Below are positions 8,891 through 17,655 of a stretch of DNA of 64,000 nt, in pieces. The DNA is from Paenarthrobacter sp. A20 (lineage in GTDB: Bacteria > Actinomycetota > Actinomycetes > Actinomycetales > Micrococcaceae), in assembly GCF_024168825.1 (NCBI RefSeq), contig NZ_JALJWH010000001.1, positions 4,588,001-4,652,000 of the forward strand, in the 5' to 3' direction. Within the stretch, counting starts at the first letter, position 1, and each line of letters begins with the position of its first letter. A program made the position numbers and the translations under genes. The notes beneath the pieces were generated by a model. That model saw nothing but the letters and a program-made list of their open reading frames with translations. It did not search any database and was not told the DNA's origin.

Positions 8891-9961
8891 CTAGAGACTG
8901 ACACCGATCAATAACGGTTCCGGGTGCAACTCAATACCAAAACGTTCGACGACGCCGGCCTGCACCTCACGTGCGATGGCAACCATGTCCGCAGCCGACG
9001 CAGAACCCCGGTTGGTTATGGCCAGTGTGTGCTTGGTGGACAGGGAGGCCCTGCCACCCGAAACGCTGGACGTCTCGAGTCCGAAGCCCTTTCCGAATCC
9101 TGCCTGGTCGATCAGCCACGCAGCGGAGAGCTTCACCATTCCATCCGTTCCCGCGGGGAACTGTGGAGCGTTCTCCGGTAACTCCGCGGCATGCCCGGCG
9201 GCCACGATCGGGTTGGTGAAGAAGGAACCGGTCGAATAGGTGTCCCGATCCGCAGCGTCCAAGACCATGCCCTTGGATGCTCGAAGCCGCAGGACTTCCC
9301 TCCGGACATCGTTGGAGTAGGCGCGTTTTCCGGCCTCAACGCCCAGCACCCTGGCCAGTTCGGCGTAGCGGATGGGGGCGCTCATCCGTCCCAGCGGCAA
9401 CTGGAACTCGACCGTCAGCACCACATAGCGGGGCGAGCCCTCCACCGTGGTCTGCTTCAGGATCGAATCGCGGTACCCGAACGTGAGCTCGGAGTTGGTG
9501 AAGGTCTGCACCGCATTGCGTTCGCGGTCCCAGGTGCGCACAGCGGCAATGGTTTGTGAAACGTCCGCACCATAGGCGCCCACGTTCTGTACTGGAGTGG
9601 CTCCCGTGGCTCCCGGAATTCCGGATAATGCCTCCAACCCGGACCAAGCGTGCAGCACGGAGTGTTCCACCAGTGCATCCCAGTTGTGGCCCGCCTGCAC
9701 CACCACCGAAACGCCGCCGCAGCTGTCCTCCGAGTTCACGGTGAAGCCTTCTGACGCGATCTTCAGGACGGTGCCGGGGTAGCCTTCGTCGGAAATCAGG
9801 AGGTTGGAGCCGCCTCCGATGATCAGGAGTTTCTCGTCGGCAGCGTCGGCGGACCTGACGGCGTCGATAATTTCAGCCTCGGTGCGGGCCTCAACATAGT
9901 TCCCTGCGGGGCCGCCGACGGCGGCTGTGGTCAAGTCGGAAAGCAGTGTTTGGGTCACCAT
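8891..9961 (-). CDS. murB: UDP-N-acetylenolpyruvoylglucosamine reductase
   Basis: 356 residues; FAD- and NADPH-dependent reduction of the enolpyruvyl group to give UDP-N-acetylmuramate, a committed step of cytoplasmic peptidoglycan synthesis. FAD-binding landmarks are LLIIGGGSNLLISDEG, LEALSGIPGATGATPVQNVG and QNVGAYGADV. The active-site region YSTGSFFTNPIV contains the serine that acts as proton donor in MurB, and LIDQAGFGKGFG follows. The start lies 6 bases after the stop of the MFS gene, so murB is the last gene of a minus-strand operon that also carries two MaoC-fold dehydratases. The coupling of cell-wall and acyl-chain genes is conserved in some actinobacteria but its logic here is inferred. 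Confidence 0.95.
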   Translation of the reverse strand: MVTQTLLSDLTTAAVGGPAGNYVEARTEAEIIDAVRSADAADEKLLIIGGGSNLLISDEGYPGTVLKIASEGFTVNSEDSCGGVSVVVQAGHNWDALVEHSVLHAWSGLEALSGIPGATGATPVQNVGAYGADVSQTIAAVRTWDRERNAVQTFTNSELTFGYRDSILKQTTVEGSPRYVVLTVEFQLPLGRMSAPIRYAELARVLGVEAGKRAYSNDVRREVLRLRASKGMVLDAADRDTYSTGSFFTNPIVAAGHAAELPENAPQFPAGTDGMVKLSAAWLIDQAGFGKGFGLETSSVSGGRASLSTKHTLAITNRGSASAADMVAIAREVQAGVVERFGIELHPEPLLIGVSL

Positions 9962-9967
9962 TCAAGC

Positions 9968-11308
9968 CTAACGGGCTTCGTCCGGCTGGACGGACGTGGC
10001 CTTCTGCTGCCCGGACAGCGGAGCCAGGAAGAAACTGACCACCAGCAGCACCAACGGCGCCAGCAATGAATGCAGGATGCCGAAATGTTCGGCCAGCAGT
10101 CCCAGGAGTGGCGGACCGCAGAGGAAGGCTCCGTAGCCGATGGTGGAGACCACCGAAACCCGGGCAGCCGCGTGGACGGGGTCATCGGCAGCCGCGGACA
10201 TCCCCACCGGGAAACCCAGCGAGGCGCCAAGGCCCCAAATCGCCAAGGCAACAAACGCGAGCCACGGAACCGGTGAGAAGACAAAGAGGGCAAGACCCAC
10301 GACGGCGGTGGCCGAGCACCACCGCATCACCACCACGCGGCCAAAACGGTCCAGGATGGCGGTTCCGGCGAAGCGTCCGATGGTCATGAACGTGACGAAC
10401 AATCCGTAGCCAACAGCGCCGGCGGCATCGGACTGCCCATGACCGTCGGCCAGTGCCAAAGCCACCCAATCCCCCGCGGCCCCCTCAGCCAAAGCCAAAC
10501 CGAGGACCAGGACGCCGATCAGGAGGGTTCGGCGATCACGCCATGCAAGTGCCACCAGCCGTTTGCTGTCCAGCGGAGCGGCAGCCTTGCCTTGTTGGGG
10601 ACCCTGCTCGGGAGAGGCGGCATCGATGATCGGCAACGGACCGGTGGAGGGGTCCTGGAAAGTGTCCGTCTCATCCGGCCGGTACGTGTGCGTAGCTGCT
10701 GCTGTCCTTTCGGCGCGGAACCAGAATCCGGCGGTTACCACGGACGTGGTGACCACGACGCCCGAGATCAGGAAATGCCAGAACACCGGCATGTGCACGG
10801 CGGCGGCCCAGGCACCGAACCCGGCGGCGGCCACGGTACCAAGGCTGAACGCTCCATGGAGATGCGGCATGATGTGCCGGTCCATGGCGCGTTCCAGCGC
10901 GGCTCCCTCAACATTGGACGCGGTGTTCCAACTTGCCGTGCCGAGACCGAGCACCACCAGGCCTGCTGCCACCACCAGCGGACTCGCTACGATGGACGCG
11001 CCGAATCCCACAGTGACCAAGCCGGCGCCCACCATGCAACTGCCGATCCTTGTGGTGAGTTTCGGCCCCAGCCTGAGCACGATCAGCCCCGAGGCCGAGA
11101 TGGAGATGAAGGAGGCCACGGTCATGCACATCAGCAGAAGGCCAATGCCGCCCGGCGTGAGATTGAGTCCGTCGCGGATGGCCGGCAGGCGGGAGACCCA
11201 CGTTGCGAAAGCGATGCCGCTGGCCGCGTAGGAAGCAAGAACAGCGGCGCGCCACCGCGACATTTCAGTCGGTGTGGCGCGCCGTTGGAAGGTGTTCAGT
11301 TGGTTCAA
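9968..11308 (-). CDS. Major facilitator superfamily transporter (YbjJ-like)
   Basis: 446 residues with about 12 hydrophobic helices and a long central loop (about residues 205-250) rich in Pro/Asp. Early signatures FATWVSRLPAIRDGLNLTP and RLGPKLTTRIG resemble the YbjJ branch of MFS transporters, whose substrates are mostly unknown. The start is TTG at 11308, overlapping the HadB-like stop by four bases; AAGG lies just upstream. It sits between the dehydratase pair and murB in one operon. Because it separates lipid-type and peptidoglycan genes, an exporter role in envelope metabolism is possible but unsupported by sequence. Confidence 0.85.
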   Translation of the reverse strand: MNQLNTFQRRATPTEMSRWRAAVLASYAASGIAFATWVSRLPAIRDGLNLTPGGIGLLLMCMTVASFISISASGLIVLRLGPKLTTRIGSCMVGAGLVTVGFGASIVASPLVVAAGLVVLGLGTASWNTASNVEGAALERAMDRHIMPHLHGAFSLGTVAAAGFGAWAAAVHMPVFWHFLISGVVVTTSVVTAGFWFRAERTAAATHTYRPDETDTFQDPSTGPLPIIDAASPEQGPQQGKAAAPLDSKRLVALAWRDRRTLLIGVLVLGLALAEGAAGDWVALALADGHGQSDAAGAVGYGLFVTFMTIGRFAGTAILDRFGRVVVMRWCSATAVVGLALFVFSPVPWLAFVALAIWGLGASLGFPVGMSAAADDPVHAAARVSVVSTIGYGAFLCGPPLLGLLAEHFGILHSLLAPLVLLVVSFFLAPLSGQQKATSVQPDEAR

Positions 11309-11742
11309 GAGACCTTCACGACCGCCTGCGACTTCATGAGGACCTTCAGTCCAGCGGCCACTACGGTGAGGTCGATGCGCGCGGTGCGGGCATCGGCGTC
11401 GAGCGCTCCCACCACACCGGTGACGTCGATGACAGCGCCGGCCTCATCGGTTCCCGTGGTGTCGGTGACGAGGACGGGCTTGGTGAAACGGGTCTGGTAA
11501 TCGACGACGGCGGCCGGGTCGCCTGCCCAGTCGCTCACCAACTGCACTGCCGCACCCATGGTGAACATGCCGTGGGCGATGACGCCCGGCAGTTCCACGG
11601 AGGTGGCGAAGGCTTCATTCCAGTGGATCGGGTTGAAGTCACCGGAGGCTCCTGCGTACTTGACCAGGTCCTGGCGGGTGACGTCAATGCTGCGGGTGCC
11701 GATTTCCTGGCCGACAGTCAGTTCTTCGAATGTGGGGCTCAT
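11305..11742 (-). CDS. MaoC-fold dehydratase (HadB-like)
   Basis: 145 residues, a single hot-dog domain. The hydratase signature is ASGDFNPIHW, giving the catalytic Asp/His pair, followed by VIAHGMFTMGAAVQLV. MaoC/HadB proteins catalyse hydration or dehydration of (3R)-hydroxyacyl thioesters. It begins 2 bases after the HadA-like gene ends. In mycobacteria HadA (structural, substrate-binding) and HadB (catalytic) form a heterodimer in FAS-II; a similar complex is likely here, but mycolate synthesis is not expected in this organism, so the acyl substrate is unknown. Confidence 0.85.
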   Translation of the reverse strand: MSPTFEELTVGQEIGTRSIDVTRQDLVKYAGASGDFNPIHWNEAFATSVELPGVIAHGMFTMGAAVQLVSDWAGDPAAVVDYQTRFTKPVLVTDTTGTDEAGAVIDVTGVVGALDADARTARIDLTVVAAGLKVLMKSQAVVKVS

Positions 11743-11744
11743 GG

Positions 11745-12194
11745 TTACTGTCCCTCTCCGCGGACCAGGATGGATGAGGTGGTGGTGGCGACCTTTTCGC
11801 CGTCCACTGTGGAAATCTCGGAGCGGGTGGTGATCATGGCTCCCCCGCCCATGGCACGGACGCCGTCCACATGGAGTTCAGCTACGAGCTTGTCACCGGC
11901 GACGATGGCGCGGTGGTGCGTGAACCGCTGGTCAGCGTGGACTACGCGGGAAAAGTCGATCCCCGACTCCGGGTCCTCCACCAGCTGGGCATCAGCACGC
12001 TGGGCCACGATGATGGCGAACGTTGGCGGTGCGACGAGGTCGCTGTGGCCCAGGGCCTTGGCTGCCTCAACATCGAAATGTGCGGGGTTGTTGGCTTTCA
12101 CAGCCTTGGCAAACTCGCGGATCTTTTCGCGCCCGACGTCGTATACCTCTGCGGCAGGGTAGCTTCGGCCCTGCAGGTCCGGATTGATACTCAT
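11745..12194 (-). CDS. FAS1-like/MaoC N-terminal dehydratase (HadA-like)
   Basis: 149 residues of the MaoC-dehydratase N-terminal family: SYPAAEVYDVGREKIREFAK at the start, AHFDVEAAKALGHSDLVAPP, then VVHADQRFTHHRAIVAGDKL. Unlike its neighbour it lacks the DFNPIH catalytic motif, which fits the non-catalytic HadA role of holding the acyl chain. The start ATG 12194 and the 2-base gap to the HadB-like gene indicate co-translation. It is probably the cytosolic partner subunit of a heterodimeric hydroxyacyl dehydratase. Confidence 0.82.
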   Translation of the reverse strand: MSINPDLQGRSYPAAEVYDVGREKIREFAKAVKANNPAHFDVEAAKALGHSDLVAPPTFAIIVAQRADAQLVEDPESGIDFSRVVHADQRFTHHRAIVAGDKLVAELHVDGVRAMGGGAMITTRSEISTVDGEKVATTTSSILVRGEGQ

Positions 12195-12244
12195 GCTCCA
12201 ACCCTATCGGGCTGCGGGAAGGTGGCGGCGCTTTCGCTTGGGCG

Positions 12245-12469
12245 TTACTTCTTGTAGCTCTTGCGGATCTTCTGTCCGCGGATGACCAGCCCAGTGACAT
12301 GCAGCACCAGCCCGACGCCAATGACGGGAAGCGACGCCATGGCCAGCCCTTGGTTGCCGGAGGTGTTCCCCACGATGGACAGGATGAGCCCGACGGCGAT
12401 CAGCCCCATGGCACTGAAAACGAGCACTTTATAAGACGTAGAGGCCGTAGCCCAAAATTGTTCCAGCAC
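12245..12469 (-). CDS. Small two-helix membrane protein
   Basis: 74 residues with hydrophobic segments at about 15-35 and 43-63 and a strongly basic C-terminus (RGQKIRKSYKK). The size and pattern resemble the actinobacterial DUF3188 proteins, a tentative match by eye. It lies 50 bases upstream of the HadA-like gene on the same strand and may lead that operon. No function is assigned. Confidence 0.65.
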   Translation of the reverse strand: MLEQFWATASTSYKVLVFSAMGLIAVGLILSIVGNTSGNQGLAMASLPVIGVGLVLHVTGLVIRGQKIRKSYKK

Positions 12470-12581
12470 CGTCCAAGTCTACGGGGGCTCGATGGAAGGT
12501 GTTGCCGAGGGGTTGGATCTCAACTGAAACAGGGGCCCTTACTGCCGAGATGTCGCCCCTAGCCGCACAGCAAAAAGGGCG

Positions 12582-13502
12582 TTAGAAGAGGGAGTCCTGC
12601 AACGCCGGGATCTCCGTGGTGTGGGGGCCGAACTCGATCTTGCGGCCTTTCAGCGCGCCCAGGTCAGCCACGAAGCTGCCTTCCACTTCAATACCCGATG
12701 CGTCGGGAAGTCCGGCCAAGGCGATCGCCCCGGATAGCGAGCGGACCCGCAAACCGTGCCCGCCGGCGTCGAACGTTGCCGGGTATGGGTGGCGTCGGCC
12801 CGCTTCGCCACCAGCGACACAGAGAAGCTCAGACAAGTCCGGCCGGTCCCACTCGTCCTCCACCACGGAGTAGCCGGTCATTGCCAGGCCGCCCAGCAGC
12901 TCGCGCACCTGTGCGGCGTGCTGGCGCTTCAAGGCAGAAAGCTCGACGGCGGCACGCGGCTCTACCAGCCCCGCCACTTTGGAAGCGGAGCGGACTTGCT
13001 GGACGAGACCGAGTTCGCGGGTCACCAGATCCTCAAGCAATCGGACGATCCGACCGTCCTCGGCATGGGCCACGTACGAAGCATGTACGGCACCTTGCTC
13101 GGCAAGCCGGTTCCATTTGCGCTGCGCGGAGGCAGTGCCAATCTTCGTGGCACCGTTGGCGAAGGTAGCCACATAGAGCCAGTGCGGCTGCATCAGGTAA
13201 GCACGGAGTCCGGTGGGCACCGAACCGCCCCGGTGGAAATCGTGCATCAGCCGGGAGTCGTCGCGGGCAAAACATGTCCCACACTGTTTGCCCCGCTCGG
13301 CCATGGATCCGCTGCGGCACGGAACATGTGTGCGGTCTCCCGGCCCGTGGACCTTGGTATGACCAAGGCACCATAATCCGGGGATAACACGCAGGCCCAG
13401 GGCTGAGCCCTGGGCCAACGCAATATCAGTGAACTCCGCGTCCGGCGAGAACAACCTCAACGCCGGTGACGAAGAGTCCCAAACGACTCCGTGGACCAGC
13501 AT
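12582..13502 (-). CDS. DUF2797 family protein
   Basis: 306 residues. Matches the DUF2797 pattern: a cysteine pair in GKQCGTCFARDD preceded by CRSG, then the block QPHWLYVATFANGATKIGTA with the basic pair downstream (KWNRLAEQGA), reminiscent of GIY-YIG folds, and a C-terminal region EVEGSFVADLGALKGRKIEFG. Function is unknown; the Cys cluster suggests a zinc site. ATG 13502 lies 2 bases after the CitE-like stop, so the two genes are surely co-transcribed. Confidence 0.78.
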   Translation of the reverse strand: MLVHGVVWDSSSPALRLFSPDAEFTDIALAQGSALGLRVIPGLWCLGHTKVHGPGDRTHVPCRSGSMAERGKQCGTCFARDDSRLMHDFHRGGSVPTGLRAYLMQPHWLYVATFANGATKIGTASAQRKWNRLAEQGAVHASYVAHAEDGRIVRLLEDLVTRELGLVQQVRSASKVAGLVEPRAAVELSALKRQHAAQVRELLGGLAMTGYSVVEDEWDRPDLSELLCVAGGEAGRRHPYPATFDAGGHGLRVRSLSGAIALAGLPDASGIEVEGSFVADLGALKGRKIEFGPHTTEIPALQDSLF

Positions 13503-13504
13503 GC

Positions 13505-14368
13505 CTACAGTGAAGGCTGGACTCCGAAAGCGACTGCGAGCTTCATGATCTTCTCGGCGCGGCCCAAACGCGGGAGGTCGGAACCATCGCGGATCACGCG
13601 GCCGTTGGCCTCGAAGTCGTTCATGAAGTCGGTGGCCCAGGCAACGTCAGACGGCGTGGGGCTGATGACCTCGTTGATCACGGTGGTCTGGTCGATGGCC
13701 AGGCAGAGCTTGCCGGTCATGCCCATGGTCACCGTGATGCCGGTCTGCTCGCGCAGGATCGGGTGGTTGGTGCCGACGGTGGGTCCATCGATGGGGCCCG
13801 GCAGGTTGCCCACGCGGCTGGCGACAACCAGCTTGGCACGTGGGTAGGCCATGGCCTCCGGAGTGGCGGCCATTCCGGTATCGCGGCGGAAGTCGCCGGA
13901 GCCGAAGGCAAGGCGGAAAGCTCCCTGCGCACGGGCGATGTGGTTGGCTTCCTCGATGCCGAGGGCGGACTCAACCAGTGCAATCACGGGAGTCTTGCCG
14001 TCCATACGGTGGTAGGACTCGGTGACCTGGTCAGCGGATTCGGTCTTGGCGAGCATCACGCCGAGCAGGCCCGGGGTGCCACGCAGGCCTGCGAGGTCGT
14101 CGGCCCAGAACTTGCTGGTTGCGTCGTTGATACGTACCCAGGCCTGGCCACCGGCGGTCAGCCAGTTGACCACATTCTCGCGCGCTGCATCCTTCTGGGA
14201 AGGGTCCACGGCGTCTTCGATATCAAGGATGATGGCGTCTGCCCGTGAACCCGCGGATTCGTCAAAAAGCTCCGTTTTCATGGCATTCACAAGGAGCCAG
14301 GAACGGGCGATGTCGGCGGGAATGTTGCGGGTAGGCCGAATGGACTCGGCGGCGATGCTAGACGTCAT
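13505..14368 (-). CDS. HpcH/HpaI aldolase / citrate-lyase beta (CitE-like) family protein
   Basis: 287 residues from ATG 14368 (MTSSIAAESIRP); a longer frame to 14431 has no better start. TIM-barrel family of CoA-ester lyases and aldolases that cleave or form C-C bonds beside a carboxyl or thioester group using Mg2+. Visible landmarks are RADAIILDIEDAVDPSQK (metal-binding Asp/Glu), AWVRIND, LAKTESADQV, VIALVESALGIE and FGSGDFRRDTG. Stand-alone CitE-like proteins act on malyl-CoA, citramalyl-CoA or similar esters, and the substrate cannot be read from sequence. It is followed after 2 bases by DUF2797. Confidence 0.82.
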   Translation of the reverse strand: MTSSIAAESIRPTRNIPADIARSWLLVNAMKTELFDESAGSRADAIILDIEDAVDPSQKDAARENVVNWLTAGGQAWVRINDATSKFWADDLAGLRGTPGLLGVMLAKTESADQVTESYHRMDGKTPVIALVESALGIEEANHIARAQGAFRLAFGSGDFRRDTGMAATPEAMAYPRAKLVVASRVGNLPGPIDGPTVGTNHPILREQTGITVTMGMTGKLCLAIDQTTVINEVISPTPSDVAWATDFMNDFEANGRVIRDGSDLPRLGRAEKIMKLAVAFGVQPSL

Positions 14369-14473
14369 GTATCTACCGTATCCGTCCTGCGGGCCGCAAG
14401 GCGAAGAAATGCGCCCGGTTGTGAGGATCAATACGAACTAAACCCCATATGACTGTGGGGTCCAACAGTATGA

Positions 14474-14740
14474 ATGCCCGACGGCGGTACTCGCCAATCA
14501 CGGCGGGCCCACCAGTCGCTGTTGTTCACAAGGCTCAACGCGGCGACTTGTGTCCCCCGGTTGCCGGGAATTGCCCAGGATTTCCTCACGTGTCGGGCTG
14601 TTTCGCAGCGTTTCCAGGCGTTACCCCGGCGCTTCCCAGCCACCGCCGAAATGGGCTTTCATCGTTCCCAAGCCGTTGCGGAAGTCCCAAGCCCTTGCGT
14701 AGGCCGGCCCACCCAACACATCACCACTCATCGAAAGTAG
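14474..14740 (+). other. Candidate leader ORF before the sulfonate-type transport operon
   Basis: The 376 bases between the CitE-like start (14368) and the lipoprotein ATG (14746) contain no conventional gene. One in-frame open stretch, ATG 14474 to TAG 14738-14740, ends 5 bases before the lipoprotein start. Its early part reads SRRAHQSLLFTRLNAATC, which has R...C spacing like the short cysteine-ending leader peptides (H-x-D-L-x-R-x-x-x-x-x-C) found upstream of sulfur-uptake genes in actinobacteria. Unlike those it does not stop soon after the cysteine. The resemblance is partial; a non-coding leader is equally possible. Confidence 0.3.
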
Positions 14741-14745
14741 CTCCC

Positions 14746-15771
14746 ATGAAACTGCACCTGCCCCTGCTGAGCGTCGCGGCCGCCGTCGTACTAGCGCTGA
14801 CGGTGAGCGGCTGCGGCGGCGCTGCCGAAGCCGGACAAGCCAATCAGGCAGGCTCCGAAGTCACGGAACTCCGTTACCAGGGCTCGGCCAACAACGTGAC
14901 TTTCCCGGAACTGGCTGCGGACCTTGGATACCTGGGCGACCTGAAGCTGAACTGGGTTGGCAACACCACCAGCGGGCCCCAGGACATCCAGTCGGCGGCG
15001 ACCAACCAGACTGACTTCGGCGGCGCATTCTCCGGAGCGGTGGTCAAGCTCATTGAAGCCGGTGCACCCGTCAAGGCAGTGACCAACTACTACGGCTCGG
15101 ACGAAAAGACGTTCAGCGGGTACTACGTCAAGGCAGAGAGCACCATCAAGGAACCACGTGACCTGATCGGCAAGAAGATCGCCGTCAACACGCTGGGCGC
15201 CCACCATGAAGCTGTCATCAACACCTGGCTGACCAAGAACGGACTCAGCGAGGACGAGATCAAGCAGGTCCAACTGGTCCCGCTGGCACCGAACGACACC
15301 GAGGAAGCCATCCGCCGCGGACAGGTGGACGCCGGAACACTCGGCGGAGTGCTGCAGGACAGGGCCATCGAGGCCGGCGGACTGCGGTCGCTGTTCAGCG
15401 ATGTGGAGCTGTTCGGAACTTTCGCGGGCGGCCAGATCGTGCTCCGGAACGACTTCATCGAAAAGAACCCGAACACCACCCGCACGTTCACCACGGGCGT
15501 GGCCAAGGCGATCAAATGGGCCGCTGAGACCCCCCGCGATGAAGTGATTGCCCGCTTCACCAAGATCATCGAGAGCCGCGGCCGGAATGAGAGCACGGCC
15601 AACCTGAAGTTCTGGAAGAGCCCCGGGGTCCCGGACTCGGGCGTGATCAAGGACGAGGACTTCACCCGTTGGGCGGCCTGGCTCAGCTCAGCGGGCATCG
15701 TCAAGGACAAGCTCACGCCCTCCAAGTACTACACCAACGAGTTCAGCGAGCTCGCCACAGCGAAGGGATAG
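14746..15771 (+). CDS. ABC transporter substrate-binding lipoprotein (SsuA/TauA-like)
   Basis: 341 residues. Signal peptide with lipobox: hydrophobic LLSVAAAVVLALTVSGC, lipidated cysteine about residue 22. The body is an SBP_bac/NMT1-like fold: ELRYQGSANNVTFPELAAD, GNTTSGPQDIQSAATNQTDF, KTFSGYYVKAES, PRDLIGKKIAVNTLGAHHEA, all typical of sulfonate, taurine or nitrate binding proteins. It heads an operon with ATPase (3 bases on), permease and a TauD-type dioxygenase, so the ligand is most likely an organosulfonate or sulfate ester. It should be anchored on the outside of the cell membrane. Confidence 0.9.
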   Translation: MKLHLPLLSVAAAVVLALTVSGCGGAAEAGQANQAGSEVTELRYQGSANNVTFPELAADLGYLGDLKLNWVGNTTSGPQDIQSAATNQTDFGGAFSGAVVKLIEAGAPVKAVTNYYGSDEKTFSGYYVKAESTIKEPRDLIGKKIAVNTLGAHHEAVINTWLTKNGLSEDEIKQVQLVPLAPNDTEEAIRRGQVDAGTLGGVLQDRAIEAGGLRSLFSDVELFGTFAGGQIVLRNDFIEKNPNTTRTFTTGVAKAIKWAAETPRDEVIARFTKIIESRGRNESTANLKFWKSPGVPDSGVIKDEDFTRWAAWLSSAGIVKDKLTPSKYYTNEFSELATAKG

Positions 15772-15773
15772 CC

Positions 15774-16664
15774 ATGACAGCGAAAATCAGCCTCCGGAAC
15801 GTCACCAAGGAATTCACTGTCCGGGCCACCAAGACAACCAGCGCCACCCGGCTCACCGCCATCGATTCCCTCAGCCTGGACGTCCGTGACGGCGAATTCC
15901 TCACTTTGGTGGGTCCCAGCGGATCTGGCAAGACCACACTGCTGGACCTGCTGGCCGGACTATCCACGCCGACGTCCGGTGAGGTCCTGGTGGATGGCAA
16001 AGCCGTCACCGGTCCGGGCAAGGACCGCGCCGTGGTGTTCCAGCAGTACGCGTTGTTCCCGTGGCGGACTGCCTCGGCCAACGTCTCCATCGGACTCGAA
16101 GGCGTAGGCCCGGACGGCAAGAAGCTCAACCGGCGCGAACGGGCAGCCAAAGCCAGCGAATACCTGGCGTTGGTGGGGCTCGCGGGCTTCGAAGACCGCT
16201 ACCCGCACGAGCTGTCCGGCGGTATGAAGCAGCGCGTCGCCATCGCCCGGAGCTTGGCCTACGAGCCTGACGTACTGCTCATGGATGAACCATTCGCCGC
16301 CTTGGATGCCCAGACCCGCGAGCAGTTGCAGGATGAGCTCCTCCGGATCTGGAAGGCCACGGGCAAGACGATCGTCTTCATCACGCACGGCATTGACGAG
16401 GCCGTCTACCTCGGCGAGCGCGTCGCTGTGCTGAGCGCCCGCCCCGGCCGGCTCAAGGAAATCGTGGACATCACCATCCCGGACCGCGACGGCGACGAGG
16501 ACATCCGTTCCCATCCGGCCTTCGTGGAGCACCGCCATCAAGTCTGGACGCTCCTGCACGACGAAGTACGCCGCGCCCAGAACGCCGGCCACCGCAAGAT
16601 CCTCCCGGACGGAAGCGCCCCCGACGAGCCCGCCACCACCATCACTGAAAGGAGCGCGGCCTGA
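15774..16664 (+). CDS. ABC transporter ATP-binding protein (SsuB/TauB-like)
   Basis: 296 residues from ATG 15774. Walker A is GPSGSGKT, the Q-loop is VVFQQYALFPWRT, the ABC signature LSGGMKQRVAIARSLA, Walker B VLLMDEPFAALD, and the switch histidine is in FITHGIDEAVYL. The FPWRT variant after the Q-loop is typical of the sulfonate/nitrate/taurine subfamily. A C-terminal tail of about 40 residues follows the nucleotide-binding domain. It energises the permease encoded by the overlapping downstream gene. Confidence 0.93.
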   Translation: MTAKISLRNVTKEFTVRATKTTSATRLTAIDSLSLDVRDGEFLTLVGPSGSGKTTLLDLLAGLSTPTSGEVLVDGKAVTGPGKDRAVVFQQYALFPWRTASANVSIGLEGVGPDGKKLNRRERAAKASEYLALVGLAGFEDRYPHELSGGMKQRVAIARSLAYEPDVLLMDEPFAALDAQTREQLQDELLRIWKATGKTIVFITHGIDEAVYLGERVAVLSARPGRLKEIVDITIPDRDGDEDIRSHPAFVEHRHQVWTLLHDEVRRAQNAGHRKILPDGSAPDEPATTITERSAA

Positions 16665-17599
16665 TGACCACCACACTCACGCAAACTGAAGAGGCGCCCG
16701 CGGCGGGCAATACACCCGAAGCGAGTACCGCCGTCGAACCTTCCGCTGTAGGCCCTTCCGCGGCACGACAGGCAGTTGCAGAGACGACGACGGCGGCACC
16801 TGGCATAGTTCGACGCGTCGCCGGAGCCGTCGGGTCGGGTCTGTGGAAGTCCGCAGCGATCCTGGCGTTCCTCGCACTGTGGGAGCTTGGACCGACGTAC
16901 TTGGCCAGCCCGTCTACGCGGGTGTTCCTGCCGCCGCTTCACGAAGTGCTCCTCGCCTGGGGCAAGCTGTTCGAGGCTGGAACCATCCAGGGCCACATCG
17001 CGGCCAGCCTCACCCGATCCGTGGCAGGATTCGGCGCAGCGCTGGTGGCGGGTGTTTCACTTGGCTTGCTCATCGCTTGGTACGGACGGCTGAACTCGGT
17101 CCTGAACCCGCTGCTGGAGTTGTTCCGCAACACTGCTGCACTGGCCTTGCTGCCCGTGTTCACGTTGCTGCTGGGCATTGGCGAGGAGTCAAAGATCAGC
17201 ATTGTTGCCTACGCTGCGTTCTTCCCGGTCCTCCTGAACACCATTGCCGGCGTGAAGACCGTGGACCCGCTCCTGATCCGGGCTGCGCGCTCGCTGGGCC
17301 TCAACAGCTTCCGGCTCTTCCAGAAGGTCATCCTGCCCTCCGCCGTGCCCACCATTTTCACGGGTATCCGTATGGCCGGCACCGCGTCCATCCTGGTGCT
17401 GATCGCCGCCGAAATGGTGGGAGCCAAGGCCGGCCTGGGCTACCTGATCGTGAACGCGCAGAGCAGCTTCCTGATCCCGGACATGTACGCGGGCATCCTC
17501 ACGGTGTCCTTGCTGGGGCTCGGCGTGAACTTCCTCCTGGTAGCCCTTGAACGGCACTTCTCCCGCTGGCGCACTGCCGTTGGCGCCGCCGCTTCCTGA
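16664..17599 (+). CDS. ABC transporter permease (SsuC/TauC-like)
   Basis: 311 residues. A variable Ala/Thr-rich N-terminal tail (residues 1-55) precedes about six hydrophobic helices. The cytoplasmic EAA loop reads LIRAARSLGLNSFRLFQKVI, preceded by GVKTVDPLLI, the form used by SsuC/TauC permeases. ATG overlaps the ATPase stop (TGATG), so the two subunits are translationally coupled. It builds the membrane channel for the same organosulfur substrate as the lipoprotein. Confidence 0.92.
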   Translation: MTTTLTQTEEAPAAGNTPEASTAVEPSAVGPSAARQAVAETTTAAPGIVRRVAGAVGSGLWKSAAILAFLALWELGPTYLASPSTRVFLPPLHEVLLAWGKLFEAGTIQGHIAASLTRSVAGFGAALVAGVSLGLLIAWYGRLNSVLNPLLELFRNTAALALLPVFTLLLGIGEESKISIVAYAAFFPVLLNTIAGVKTVDPLLIRAARSLGLNSFRLFQKVILPSAVPTIFTGIRMAGTASILVLIAAEMVGAKAGLGYLIVNAQSSFLIPDMYAGILTVSLLGLGVNFLLVALERHFSRWRTAVGAAAS

Positions 17600-17655
17600 C
17601 CCACCCACGCGGCACCCGCCGCAATCACCATCACAACAAAGTAAGGAACAACGTC

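Noticed and set aside
10439-11500. Open frame opposite the MFS and MaoC genes
   Set aside because: The sense strand holds recognisable genes with matching overlaps; the antisense translation is compositionally biased.
14428-14643. Minus-strand frame in the leader before the sulfonate operon
   Set aside because: No ribosome site, no family resemblance, and it crosses a likely promoter region.
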